Positions 50,084 to 58,226 are shown, counted from the first letter of the stretch. The stretch is 64,000 bases of DNA from Paramuribaculum sp. (GCA_029060545.1 JAIDTT010000082.1:25294-89293), one strand, 5' to 3'. Notes: generated from the letters alone by a model not told the origin. Numbers and translations: made by a program.

Positions 50084-51982
50084 TTACCAACCAACTCTTA
50101 CCGCATCCGATCGTAGCGGTGAAGAGGGGGTGATGGGCGGGAGGGTGTCGATGACGTAGAGGGCGATGGCTCGGGTGATGAGCTGGTCGTCGTGGTAGCC
50201 TCGCTTTGCGGCGTAGCTACCGGTGTTGTCGACTTCGTAGACGAGCATTTCGTTGAGGGCGTCGGAGGAGTTTTCTTCATATAGCCCGTCGCGCACTACG
50301 CGTATGAGATTGGCTATGATGGCGGCTTTGGTGGCGCGGTTGGTGTGGAATCCGACGCGGGTGTCGAATGTGGCGTCGCGCGCACGGTCGCGGCTCCGGC
50401 GGACGTAGAGGTTGTGGTAGCGTTCGTTGAGCTGCTCGAGGAGGTATTGCGATGACTCGGTCTGGACGGATTCGAGTGTGTTGCTCTCGATGATGAGGAG
50501 TGCATCGCCGTAGGCTCGGGCTATCTGCTCGGCATACCGGGCCATGAGGTCGTGGTCGGCGTGGCCACGCCACTGTGCTACTACGCGTGCGATGCGTCCG
50601 GCGCCGCATCCGAGGCGATCCATGACGGTGATTACGGAGTAGTCGCTCGATGCGGCACGGCCTCCGACATCGACGGCCACCACATAGCGGTCGGGTGGTG
50701 TGAGGCTGCGGCGGCCGGGCTGTGGCGGCAGGCTCCAGAGGCTTAGATGAGAGTCGCGGCCGGGTGGCGAGAGCATCCAGCGAAGGTCGGGACGTTCGGC
50801 CACTATTTCGGTGAGCCGGCGCTCGGGGTGGCATCCGCGACGGAGGCGCTCTACGGCTTCGGAGTCGAATACGGAGCGGTCGGTGGCGGCAAATGCTTCC
50901 TCGGCTGTGGTGGGGAACTCGGAGCAGAGGGCGAGATGCGAGTTGACTTCGCGCGCTTTCTGCCTGTACCAGTAGATCTGATCGAGGGTAAGGCCGATGC
51001 CCCAGAGGCGCTTCTCAAGGCCGGTCCAATCGGCAACGAATGCTTCGGGATCGGGGGGCTCGATACGGTTCAACTCGATCTCGTACCAGGGTATGAATAC
51101 AGGAACAAATGAGGAACGCCCGCTGACGGCTGCGGTCCACTGGCTATGGAAGAAGTTGCCGGTGCCGTTGGCGGTCGACTCCATGACTATAAGCGAATCA
51201 GCTACCATGGCTATGCCGCCGGTGATGGAGCGTGTGAACTCTTCGGGCGAAAGTACGTCGCCGCTCTTCCAGTAGGCTACCTCCGAGAGGTGGGCCATAG
51301 AGAAGGGCAGACCGCGTATGGCGTCGGGCGCGAATGTGGAGGTGATGGTGACGGTGGAGTCGGTGCCGGTGATTACGCGTGTGCAATCGGAGGATTCCCA
51401 AGGCTTCATGGCGGGCTTGCAATCGTAGGGCCAGAGCTCTTCGGGGTATGAGGTGAGGATGTTGCGGATATTGGAGCGGATCTGTCCGGAGGTATTGCGC
51501 GTCTGGGAGCAGATGATTGAATTCCAGTGGGTATGGTGGAGGAGCTGAATCCACGTCATATATACTTGCACGAGGGTGGATCCGCCCCACTGGCGCGCCT
51601 TGAGGAGAATCACGCGTATGGGCATACCTATGCGGCGCTGACGCTCGAGTTCGTCGAGCAGGATACGCTGCGCCGAGTTGAGTACGAACGGTACTTGGCG
51701 GCAGGTGATCTTATGGTAGATCTTCACGCAGTTGGCGGCCCAGTACTCGAAATCGTAGCGGCATCGGAGCGCTTTGTATTCGAGCTTACCGGCGAGCGAT
51801 GCGAACGCGGGATCTTCGACCATGGCCTGCGGGAGGTATACTTCGCCTATCTCCCAAGGTACACGGCGGGATACGCGCCAAGAGTGGTCGGCACATCCGG
51901 TAATGGGGTCGTAGCTACGCGGGCGGAGGCTCCGGCGCTCGGCGTCGAGCCTCAATATTTCGGTTATCTCAGAGGCAGTCAT
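50084..51982 (-). CDS. Phage-type large terminase subunit, catalytically intact
   Basis: 632 residues. ATPase motifs: Walker A-like KARQWGGST (128-136), Walker B HLSEVAYW (231-238) and the coupling motif STANG (269-273). The nuclease half has its three acidic positions in VAVDVGG (D438), IIESNT (E499) and HDDQL (D598/599). Such enzymes pump phage DNA into a procapsid and cut it. The ATG overlaps the TGA of the preceding frame (ATGA), linking it to the long gene upstream. No small terminase, portal, capsid or integrase is present, and base composition matches the host, so this looks like a resident module rather than a fresh prophage. Its present job is unknown. Confidence 0.85.
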   Translation of the reverse strand: MTASEITEILRLDAERRSLRPRSYDPITGCADHSWRVSRRVPWEIGEVYLPQAMVEDPAFASLAGKLEYKALRCRYDFEYWAANCVKIYHKITCRQVPFVLNSAQRILLDELERQRRIGMPIRVILLKARQWGGSTLVQVYMTWIQLLHHTHWNSIICSQTRNTSGQIRSNIRNILTSYPEELWPYDCKPAMKPWESSDCTRVITGTDSTVTITSTFAPDAIRGLPFSMAHLSEVAYWKSGDVLSPEEFTRSITGGIAMVADSLIVMESTANGTGNFFHSQWTAAVSGRSSFVPVFIPWYEIELNRIEPPDPEAFVADWTGLEKRLWGIGLTLDQIYWYRQKAREVNSHLALCSEFPTTAEEAFAATDRSVFDSEAVERLRRGCHPERRLTEIVAERPDLRWMLSPPGRDSHLSLWSLPPQPGRRSLTPPDRYVVAVDVGGRAASSDYSVITVMDRLGCGAGRIARVVAQWRGHADHDLMARYAEQIARAYGDALLIIESNTLESVQTESSQYLLEQLNERYHNLYVRRSRDRARDATFDTRVGFHTNRATKAAIIANLIRVVRDGLYEENSSDALNEMLVYEVDNTGSYAAKRGYHDDQLITRAIALYVIDTLPPITPSSPLRSDAVRVGW

Positions 51983-52350
51983 AGTGAAGCAAGGTAAAGG
52001 GTGATACCATAAAGGGTGAAATCGGCCGAAGCCTCGCCTGCGACCTCCACTACTGCCACGGGGCGCAGGGGCATATCGATACGCGCCACGACGGGGCTAC
52101 AGAGCGGGCCGCCGACGGTGAGGGTGGTAGCGATATCTTCATCGGCAGTGTCGGCGGTATGGGATGCACGGAGAGTGACGGTGCCATCGAAGTGTGATGC
52201 GGAAGCGTGGATGCACACTGCCCGGATGCGTCGGCCACAGGGGATGTGGACAATGCGTCGCCACGCCACAGGCCTTGCATCGGGCGACGCAGCGGGAAGC
52301 CACACCCCTTCGGCAGAGGTGACGAGGAGCTCGGTGGCTATGTTGGCCAT
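51979..52350 (-). CDS. C-terminal part of the 52-54 kb protein in the +1 frame, or separate small protein
   Basis: 123 codons from an internal ATG to a TGA that overlaps the terminase start. It overlaps the 3' end of the long upstream frame by 212 bases. In that overlap the long frame turns into a His/Arg/Cys-rich shadow, while this frame reads as normal protein with balanced hydrophobic strands (ELLVTSAEGVWLPAA, FTLYGITLYLASL). A run of six C residues immediately before it would join the two by a +1 shift. I favour it being the true end of the upstream product; independent translation from the ATG is possible. Confidence 0.65.
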   Translation of the reverse strand: MANIATELLVTSAEGVWLPAASPDARPVAWRRIVHIPCGRRIRAVCIHASASHFDGTVTLRASHTADTADEDIATTLTVGGPLCSPVVARIDMPLRPVAVVEVAGEASADFTLYGITLYLASL

Positions 52351-54475
52351 TGATTTGGGGGGCGATTGGGAGCGCCAGTGCCGCTACGGTATCCTGCTGT
52401 GGGTCGTAGAGCGCGATATTGCCGCGCCGGTCGAGGATCCACGCCAGCGAATCCGCATAGCTCCATGCCACTGCGCGTATCGGGAAGCCGATCAGCCGCT
52501 CACGCACCGTGGTGCCGCTCAGGAGCAGGAGCCGGGAGCCGCTTGCCGCCATGACTCCATCAGGGGTGACGGTCACAGAGGCGCCTGAGGTCACCGGCCT
52601 GCGGTCGATGAGCGCCGAACTCAGAGCAGTGGTGTCGGCGCGACCTGTATTTATGGCAAAGATACCGGCCGAACTGAATGCGTAGGCTCTCGCCGATGCC
52701 GAGTCCCAAGCCGACAGGGTGCGCCTGGCGGGAGCTATGGCTACGATAGGTGCCGCGCAGCACAGGGCGGCCTTAACCGGCACGGATGGTGCGGATAGAG
52801 GAGCTACGGCCACGGCGCCTGAATGATCGCTGCCGGTGAGGCAGGGCTTCGGATCCGGGATGGAACCGGAGAAGGCAGGCCATGGCTGTGACTGAAAGTC
52901 GGGGTCGAGGTGGAGCGCCGAGGCTCCATCGGCTGCCGGATCGAGGTCGATATGGCCGTGAAGCATGGCAGATCCGCGCTTCATATACACATCGACTGAG
53001 AGGGCATCGGCCGAAGGCCATGCAACGAGCGGCGCCCATCCGACCGGGGGGCTTCCCGAGCCCGAGAGGGTGTAGGCGAGCTCTGCGCCACCGCGCATGG
53101 CGACGCGCACCTCGGCCGTCCACGCTCCGGATAGAGATGTGTCGAAGGTGCAGATATTGATCAGATCGGCTGTAGCAGGGGGGAGCGGGGTGAGGTTGCC
53201 CCACAGCACGCGGTCGCCGCACACGCATCCGCAGCGGGCGATGAATGAGGCGGGAGCCTGAAGGCTGCGCAGCAGAGTGGCGGCGCGGGTGGTCAGACCG
53301 GCTTCGGCAGCTAAAGTTTCGGCCTTAGCTGCGGCGCGGTTGTCGGCCCCTACACCTTCAAACGGCGGAGCTTCGACAATATAATCTCCTTCGGCGAAGG
53401 GCGCGGAGAGCCGCAGGCGGGGTGTGAGCACTCCGGAGGGATTGGACAGGATGGCCTTGAAGCGGCGGGCGTATGCACCCTGATTGGAAGCGAAATGCGA
53501 CGTAGCGCCGGGTATGGCTACGGAGAGTGCGGGTTGCTGCGTGGATACGGCCGTCCACCTCACGGGCATTTCAGCCGCGGCATCGACGGGGTGGCACTGC
53601 GGACCGGTCCATACCTCTACGGAGCGCACTCCGGCGGCGTTGAGGCCGGCGGCGACGGCTGCCGACAGGCGCAGCTTCAGCCGGTAGGCGTCGGCTGTGA
53701 TGGTGATCGCTCCGACTTCCACCGATTCGGCCGAGGGCTTGGAGCATAGAGCCGTGAGCAATGCGGTGGCTTGCACCGTGGAGCGCGACATGACAGGAGC
53801 AGACTCGATCAGAGCGTTGCCGTCGGTATCGCGGAGTATGATCCGCGCCGCCACTGGCTGCAGCCACAGTCCGCCATTGGCCGCGGCGGCGGCCATATCC
53901 TCATACGCTCCGCAGAGGTCGGAGGCAAGGGCGCGCATCTGACTCTCGGGTACTTCAATACCGGTGCGCGTGAACGTCACTTTGGTGAAGGTGCGCTCTG
54001 ACACACGCGAGGTGAGGCTTCCGGCCGAGGCCGTGAGGAGCTCCGGAATCATCAGTCCGGGTGCTCCTGCCTGAGGGCATATCCACTCGTCGCCCGTAAA
54101 CTGCAGGGTGAGCGGCCCGGCGGAGGTCATCGCGGTGAAGCCACCGACGGTGGCGACGGCGCAATATATCTCTTTGACAGAGGGGTGCTCCACTTCGTAG
54201 AGCTCGTCGGCGCCCACGGCTACCCAAAGCGACATATCCACTGCAGTGCGTCCGCAATAGAGGGTAGTGGCAAGGTCGGTATCGCCGGGGTGATGCCAGA
54301 CGGCGAGCGGTGTCAGCGGGGCATCGGCGATCGACTGCAGAGCGGGGGCGCAGCGCAGGGCACGCCGGCCGGAGGTGGTGGTGGAAAGGAGGTTGACGCA
54401 GCGATTGACCGCGCCGTCGGCACCCATTGCCTGAGGTGCCAGATCGATAGTGAGATCGGTGGTGTGTGTCTTCAT
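52139..54475 (-). CDS. Long phage-structural-like protein (possible beta-propeller), frameshifted near the end
   Basis: 778 codons from the ATG at 54475. The ORF-track start at 54526 is a TTG overlapping the -7 box and is rejected. The N-terminus (NRCVNLLSTTTSGRRALRC, then PLAVWHHPGD and LWVAVGADELYEV) resembles in plan the opening of P22 gp10-like head/tail-joining proteins, and the C-terminal third has WD/propeller-like repeats (AWSYADSLAWILDRRGNIALYD). I cannot name a family. The coding quality stops near 52357 at a C6 run, after which the frame yields basic shadow sequence. Together with the overlapping +1 frame and the terminase it forms a two-gene unit. Confidence 0.6.
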   Translation of the reverse strand: MKTHTTDLTIDLAPQAMGADGAVNRCVNLLSTTTSGRRALRCAPALQSIADAPLTPLAVWHHPGDTDLATTLYCGRTAVDMSLWVAVGADELYEVEHPSVKEIYCAVATVGGFTAMTSAGPLTLQFTGDEWICPQAGAPGLMIPELLTASAGSLTSRVSERTFTKVTFTRTGIEVPESQMRALASDLCGAYEDMAAAAANGGLWLQPVAARIILRDTDGNALIESAPVMSRSTVQATALLTALCSKPSAESVEVGAITITADAYRLKLRLSAAVAAGLNAAGVRSVEVWTGPQCHPVDAAAEMPVRWTAVSTQQPALSVAIPGATSHFASNQGAYARRFKAILSNPSGVLTPRLRLSAPFAEGDYIVEAPPFEGVGADNRAAAKAETLAAEAGLTTRAATLLRSLQAPASFIARCGCVCGDRVLWGNLTPLPPATADLINICTFDTSLSGAWTAEVRVAMRGGAELAYTLSGSGSPPVGWAPLVAWPSADALSVDVYMKRGSAMLHGHIDLDPAADGASALHLDPDFQSQPWPAFSGSIPDPKPCLTGSDHSGAVAVAPLSAPSVPVKAALCCAAPIVAIAPARRTLSAWDSASARAYAFSSAGIFAINTGRADTTALSSALIDRRPVTSGASVTVTPDGVMAASGSRLLLLSGTTVRERLIGFPIRAVAWSYADSLAWILDRRGNIALYDPQQDTVAALALPIAPQINGQHSHRAPRHLCRRGVASRCVARCKACGVATHCPHPLWPTHPGSVHPRFRITLRWHRHSPCIPYRRHCR

Positions 54476-54523
54476 AATAGTGATAAATGTGTGAATATTC
54501 TGTTCGACAAAGGAATTACGCTG

Positions 54524-54531
54524 CAAAATTA
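54524..54531 (-). promoter_or_regulatory. -7 promoter box of the phage-like pair
   Basis: Minus-strand TAATTTTG 48 bases before the ATG at 54475, in the divergent gap shared with lptE. The module thus has a host-type promoter. Confidence 0.55.
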
Positions 54532-54578
54532 CTACCGCCGGGAGCGGGCCAACACATATTTTTAAAAAAAATTTTGCG

Positions 54579-54586
54579 TACCTTTG
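54579..54586 (+). promoter_or_regulatory. -7 box 6 bases before the lptE ATG
   Basis: TACCTTTG ends six bases before the ATG at 54593, implying a leaderless mRNA. Confidence 0.6.
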
Positions 54587-54592
54587 TGACCT

Positions 54593-55111
54593 ATGAAATC
54601 CGTCCGCTACATACTACTCACCCTCACTACCGCCATAATGCTCTCGCTGGGGGGCTGCATACCATCGTTTACGCTCAACGGCGCTCCGATCGACTACAAT
54701 GTGTACAAGACTATCCACGTGTCGAATTTCCCCATCCGCGCCGCGCTCGTATATCCTCCGCTACAGCAGACTTTCGAGAACGAACTCCTCAACTATATCA
54801 CGCGAAATACGCGCCTGCAGACTACCGACGGCCCCTCCGACCTATCGCTCGAAGGTGAGATCACCCAATACTATCTCACGCCGCAGGCTGTGACGGAGGA
54901 TGCATACGCATCGCGTACGCGCCTGACGATAGGTGTGCGCGTGAAGTATTCCGACAATAAGAACGAGGGTAAGGACGTGGATCAGACCTTCTCGGCCTAC
55001 CGCGACTTCGACAGCTCGCAGATGCTCAACGACGTGCAGGATCAGCTCTGTCAGGAGATATCGGAAGAGCTCGTGCAGCTGATCTATAATTCGACTCTCG
55101 GCAACTGGTAA
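54593..55111 (+). CDS. lptE: LPS-assembly lipoprotein LptE
   Basis: 172 residues with lipobox LSLGGC (Cys near 22), then an alpha/beta LptE fold beginning YNVYKTIHVSNFPIRAALVYPPLQQTFENEL. LptE plugs the LptD barrel in the outer membrane and helps place lipopolysaccharide on the surface. It is followed after 7 bases by a TPR-like gene and then secG, the usual Bacteroidales order. In Bacteroides a sigma-54 activator gene commonly lies just before lptE; here the phage-like pair is next to it. Confidence 0.88.
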   Translation: MKSVRYILLTLTTAIMLSLGGCIPSFTLNGAPIDYNVYKTIHVSNFPIRAALVYPPLQQTFENELLNYITRNTRLQTTDGPSDLSLEGEITQYYLTPQAVTEDAYASRTRLTIGVRVKYSDNKNEGKDVDQTFSAYRDFDSSQMLNDVQDQLCQEISEELVQLIYNSTLGNW

Positions 55112-55118
55112 TAAGGCT

Positions 55119-55871
55119 ATGGATAACGTCAACGACCGCACATATACTCTCTCCGACTTCTGCCGCGATGCAGCTGACAGAGCAGGAAGCCCCACTCCGG
55201 AACAGATAGAAAACTGGCGCGCCATCGCCGCCCGCTACCCGTATATGACTCTGCCGGCAATGATGGAACTGAGCCATACGCCTGCCGACTCGCCGGCTTA
55301 CCGCAGCCTTGCGGCCCGCGTGGCTCTGTCGGCTCCCGACATCGACTCTCTGCTGCGCCTCATCGACCCTGACGCGCACTCGCTCAGCAGCTTCTATCCC
55401 GAAGAGGAGGAGCCGGAGACGCCCTCGACCACTCAGGCACTCGATACGTTTCTCTCCACCTACGCCCGTGCCGACGATCTGCCCGACGAGACACGCCTTC
55501 TGGAAAAGATCATCTTCAACCCGGTGCCGGCCGATTATGCGCTGACGCTCACTGACGATGATGATCCACTCCCCCAACCGGCCGACGAGCAGGACTCGCT
55601 CCTCGATGCATTTCTGGCCAGCCAGGGGGTAGGCACGACACTCCCCGCAGCGGAGCCGGAACGGCCTGCAGCCACTTCCATACCCGCCGCCCGGGCTGAC
55701 GATCCGCTAAGCGAATCACTCGCTATGATTTACATCCGTCAGGGCCGATATGAGAAGGCATACGAAATAATCCGGCAATTAAGTTTGAATTTTCCAAAAA
55801 AAAGTATTTACTTTGCAGACCAATTGCGCTTTCTCCGAAAGCTTATGCTTAACGCAGGGAGTGCGAAATAG
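55119..55871 (+). CDS. Conserved TPR-like protein between lptE and secG
   Basis: 250 residues. An N-terminal helical part (about 1-85) is followed by a long acidic, Pro-rich linker (residues 88-195, with EEEEPETPS and DDDDPLPQP) and a C-terminal helix pair with a TPR-like sequence (SLAMIYIRQGRYEKAYEIIRQLSLNFPKKS). No signal peptide, so cytoplasmic. This position between lptE and secG is conserved in Bacteroidales, but I know of no assigned function. Confidence 0.78.
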   Translation: MDNVNDRTYTLSDFCRDAADRAGSPTPEQIENWRAIAARYPYMTLPAMMELSHTPADSPAYRSLAARVALSAPDIDSLLRLIDPDAHSLSSFYPEEEEPETPSTTQALDTFLSTYARADDLPDETRLLEKIIFNPVPADYALTLTDDDDPLPQPADEQDSLLDAFLASQGVGTTLPAAEPERPAATSIPAARADDPLSESLAMIYIRQGRYEKAYEIIRQLSLNFPKKSIYFADQLRFLRKLMLNAGSAK

Positions 55872-55901
55872 CTCGAATCACATACGTAAAATACTACCAA
55901 T

Positions 55902-56297
55902 ATGATATTTACCATTCTTATTATCCTCGTGATACTTGCAGCAGTGCTGCTCATCGGCGTGATCCTCATCCAGAAATCCAAAGGCGGCGGTCTGGCCTCT
56001 TCGTTTGCCGGCGCCAATCAGATCGTAGGCGTGCGCCGCACCAACAACTTTATCGAGAAGGTGACCTGGTCGCTCGCCGGCGCCATCGCTATCCTCGCTA
56101 TCCTCTCTGCATGGACTATGCCTAACGATGCTATCCAGTCGAAATCGCGCGTAAAGCAGGCCAATACTGAAGCTGCCGCCGCTACCTTCGACGGCAATGC
56201 CGAGCAGCCCGCGACTGAGGAGGCTCCCGTAGCAGTTCCCGAAGCTACTCCCGAAGCTACCCCCGAACTTCCCGCTGAAGCTCCCGCAGCTGAATAA
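55902..56297 (+). CDS. secG: SecG preprotein translocase subunit
   Basis: 131 residues: two membrane helices (about 3-22 and 58-76) separated by the conserved cytoplasmic loop with IQKSKGGGLASSF and FIEKVTW. SecG helps the SecYEG channel turn over. The C-terminal 45 residues are an Ala/Pro/Glu repeat tail (PEATPEATPELPAEAPAAE), longer than in E. coli and of variable length in Bacteroidota. A terminator follows. Confidence 0.9.
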   Translation: MIFTILIILVILAAVLLIGVILIQKSKGGGLASSFAGANQIVGVRRTNNFIEKVTWSLAGAIAILAILSAWTMPNDAIQSKSRVKQANTEAAAATFDGNAEQPATEEAPVAVPEATPEATPELPAEAPAAE

Positions 56298-56321
56298 TCT
56301 CAACTCTATCATATATGCAAG

Positions 56322-56349
56322 CAGAGGCGCTCCGACCGGTGCGCCTCTG
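56322..56349 (+). terminator. Terminator-like hairpin after secG
   Basis: CAGAGGCGC and GCGCCTCTG pair over 9 bp with a 10-base loop, followed by TTGGTTAG (weak T tail), 25 bases after the stop. Confidence 0.6.
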
Positions 56350-56361
56350 TTGGTTAGTGGC

Positions 56362-56386
56362 GGATGATCAAATGATCATCCCTACA
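56362..56386 (-). repeat. TGTAG hairpin, copy 4
   Basis: Read on the minus strand: TGTAG, stem GGATGATCA, loop TT, stem TGATCATCC; perfect 9-bp stem. It lies between the secG terminator and the XRE gene. Confidence 0.85.
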
Positions 56387-56407
56387 TCGTTAAGGGAAGA
56401 AAATTCT

Positions 56408-56674
56408 TTATTGCACCGATATGATGGGCTGACCAAAGTATGCCGACAGCATAGCAAGGGTGGAGATCGTGAAATTATGCTCTCCACTCAACCATCGGGT
56501 AATTTCACTCGGCCGCTTACCTATAGCATCGGCCAACTGCTTCTTTGAAAGACCCTTCTGCCGCATAAGAAAGTCAAGACGATTAGAAATCATGAACGAA
56601 AGTCGAGCCTCGGCGCGTTCCGCCGGAGTTATATCGCTCAGAAGTTCACGAAGTGATGTTGTGGCTCGTCTCAT
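56408..56674 (-). CDS. XRE-family helix-turn-helix protein (orphan antitoxin-like)
   Basis: 88 residues with a cro/C1-type helix-turn-helix at about 32-75 (LMRQKGLSKKQLADAIGKRPSEITRWLSG). Short proteins like this are often antitoxins whose toxin gene precedes them. Here the ATG overlaps the TGA of an upstream open frame of only 25 codons (56671-56748) ending EIDTDKTFEL, which may be the remnant of the partner gene. A direct repeat follows at 56762. Confidence 0.75.
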   Translation of the reverse strand: MRRATTSLRELLSDITPAERAEARLSFMISNRLDFLMRQKGLSKKQLADAIGKRPSEITRWLSGEHNFTISTLAMLSAYFGQPIISVQ

Positions 56675-56761
56675 AATTCAAATGTCTTATCGGTATCTAT
56701 TTCGCTTTCACTTATAATCACACTGCCATCCTTTACGCCCTCCTTAAATCATTCGATTTTA

Positions 56762-56806
56762 CGGAAGCAGGCGCGCTGAAGCGTCCGCTCCCGGCTGACG
56801 CAATTG
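56762..56806. repeat. Direct repeat, left copy (deleted inner arm)
   Basis: CGGAAGCAG-GCGCGC-TGAAGCGTCCG followed by CTCCCGGCTGACGCAATTG. It matches 58464-58517 in the same orientation except for a missing 10-base segment between two GCGCGC motifs and a few substitutions. Confidence 0.75.
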
Positions 56807-56830
56807 TATCAGTGGGGTGACCTCTTAGTA

Positions 56831-58222
56831 TTATTGGTATTCAGGGCCATTCATCAAATAATAACCTCCATTCTTTTTTGCTCCGCGATATTCTATCAAG
56901 CCATCCTCCGTAAGTTGCTTTACAACCCTTCGTATAGTCCTAACACTCTTATTCGTGCGTTGTATTAACTCGTTGGCTGATACGCCGGGAGTTGTCTTTA
57001 TTTGTTCCAATACCAATTTTAATGTGCCATTTAATGTGCCATTTAATGTGCCATTTAATCTATCATCTATGGCACTCTTCGCTTTAGCACGCTTCATAAA
57101 CGTGACCGTAAAGAAGCCTCGGGTATCAAATTTTGGTTCGGGCAATCCAGCTTCTTTCATCAGCCTACGCATACGAGGAATACCGGATCCGACTTTCTCA
57201 ACGACTTGCATCCTTGTGAAAAGACCGAATATAAGCGGATTACGGCTCATACTCTTATGCCCGAATTCCGCAGCGACAACCGGTAATAATCCACCGGGAT
57301 TGGATATCTCAACTCGGTCATCATAAACCTCCACCATAATTGTACCACCTTCTTCATATAAGTCACGGTGGCAAATAGCGTTCATAATGGACTCTTTGAA
57401 AACATCAAGCGGAATCTCCCATATTTCCTGACGGGCTCCCGTTCCCCTAATGATGTATTCAACCTCAAGTTTACTTTCTATCCACGAAAGAGCATTAAGA
57501 TATTGCTGATATAATGGGCCTCCGAAAGTCTTGTCGTCTATGATATGTACCTTATCAAGACCTTTAAACCTAAGGCATCTAATAACGGCATGAGAGAATT
57601 TACGTTCGGGCTCGCGGCCAAAGAATAGAGCAGCCGCATTTTTGGCAATTCCTTCCTCGGTTAAAAGTTCAAGACTCTCAAATAGTCGATTGATAGGTAA
57701 GGTGTCAGACAATTTTGCCATTTCCATAAATGTCTGGAAATTGCCTGGCTCAATATCCTTGTCGATGTCAAACCATCGGCATGGAATAGCATCATAGAAA
57801 ATCTTGGAACATTCGGCGAAGAATGCGCGTATCTCTTCGGCATGACGGAGTTTCTGACAGTTGGCTCCTTCTCTTACGTATATGATACCTCCCGTTATAT
57901 ACGGCTTGTCCTTGCCACTTGGAACATCTATAACCCATACCGTCTTACCTTCAATATCTATGGGATATATTTCACACTTTAATGCGGGCGAAATCTCGCT
58001 AATGGTATCCTGAATGGCTGAACGCTTATTGTTGTCTATTTCGACACCAATAATCTGGTTATTATTGTCAACCCCAATGAGGATATAGCCACCATCCGCA
58101 TTTGCGAAGCCGACGACCTCATCAGAAATTTCCTTTACCTTGGAAGGCAGACTGCGTTTGAAGTCTACATTGTAGCCTTCTCCACCTTTTACAAGTTCAA
58201 GTATTTGAGTTGCTGTCAACAT
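56831..58222 (-). CDS. AlbA_2/RecG-like regulator with winged helix
   Basis: 463 residues. AlbA_2 (Schlafen-like) domain at about 15-130 with VDFKRSLPSK and GFANADGGYILIGVDN; a HATPase-like C-terminal RecG-type domain around 250-380 with AICHRDLYEEGGTI and VEISNPGGL; a winged-helix domain at about 400-455. Such proteins are considered transcriptional regulators or RNA/DNA-linked ATP-binding proteins, with some in phage defence; the role here is unknown. Between the last two domains an NGTL repeat is encoded by 12-bp tandem repeats. A -7 box ends 4 bases before the ATG. The gene is bracketed by ~50-bp direct repeats and is less GC-rich than its neighbours. Confidence 0.8.
   Translation of the reverse strand: MLTATQILELVKGGEGYNVDFKRSLPSKVKEISDEVVGFANADGGYILIGVDNNNQIIGVEIDNNKRSAIQDTISEISPALKCEIYPIDIEGKTVWVIDVPSGKDKPYITGGIIYVREGANCQKLRHAEEIRAFFAECSKIFYDAIPCRWFDIDKDIEPGNFQTFMEMAKLSDTLPINRLFESLELLTEEGIAKNAAALFFGREPERKFSHAVIRCLRFKGLDKVHIIDDKTFGGPLYQQYLNALSWIESKLEVEYIIRGTGARQEIWEIPLDVFKESIMNAICHRDLYEEGGTIMVEVYDDRVEISNPGGLLPVVAAEFGHKSMSRNPLIFGLFTRMQVVEKVGSGIPRMRRLMKEAGLPEPKFDTRGFFTVTFMKRAKAKSAIDDRLNGTLNGTLNGTLKLVLEQIKTTPGVSANELIQRTNKSVRTIRRVVKQLTEDGLIEYRGAKKNGGYYLMNGPEYQ
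57018..57059. repeat. 12-bp tandem repeat inside the AlbA_2 gene
   Basis: Three and a half perfect copies of TTTAATGTGCCA (plus strand), encoding NGTL NGTL NGTL. The unit length is a multiple of three, so copy changes alter linker length without breaking the frame. Confidence 0.9.
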
Positions 58223-58226
58223 AGTG

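Noticed and set aside
57018-57059. Possible CRISPR-like repeats
   Set aside because: Units are 12 bp with no spacers and are coding. No CRISPR array or cas gene was found in the window.
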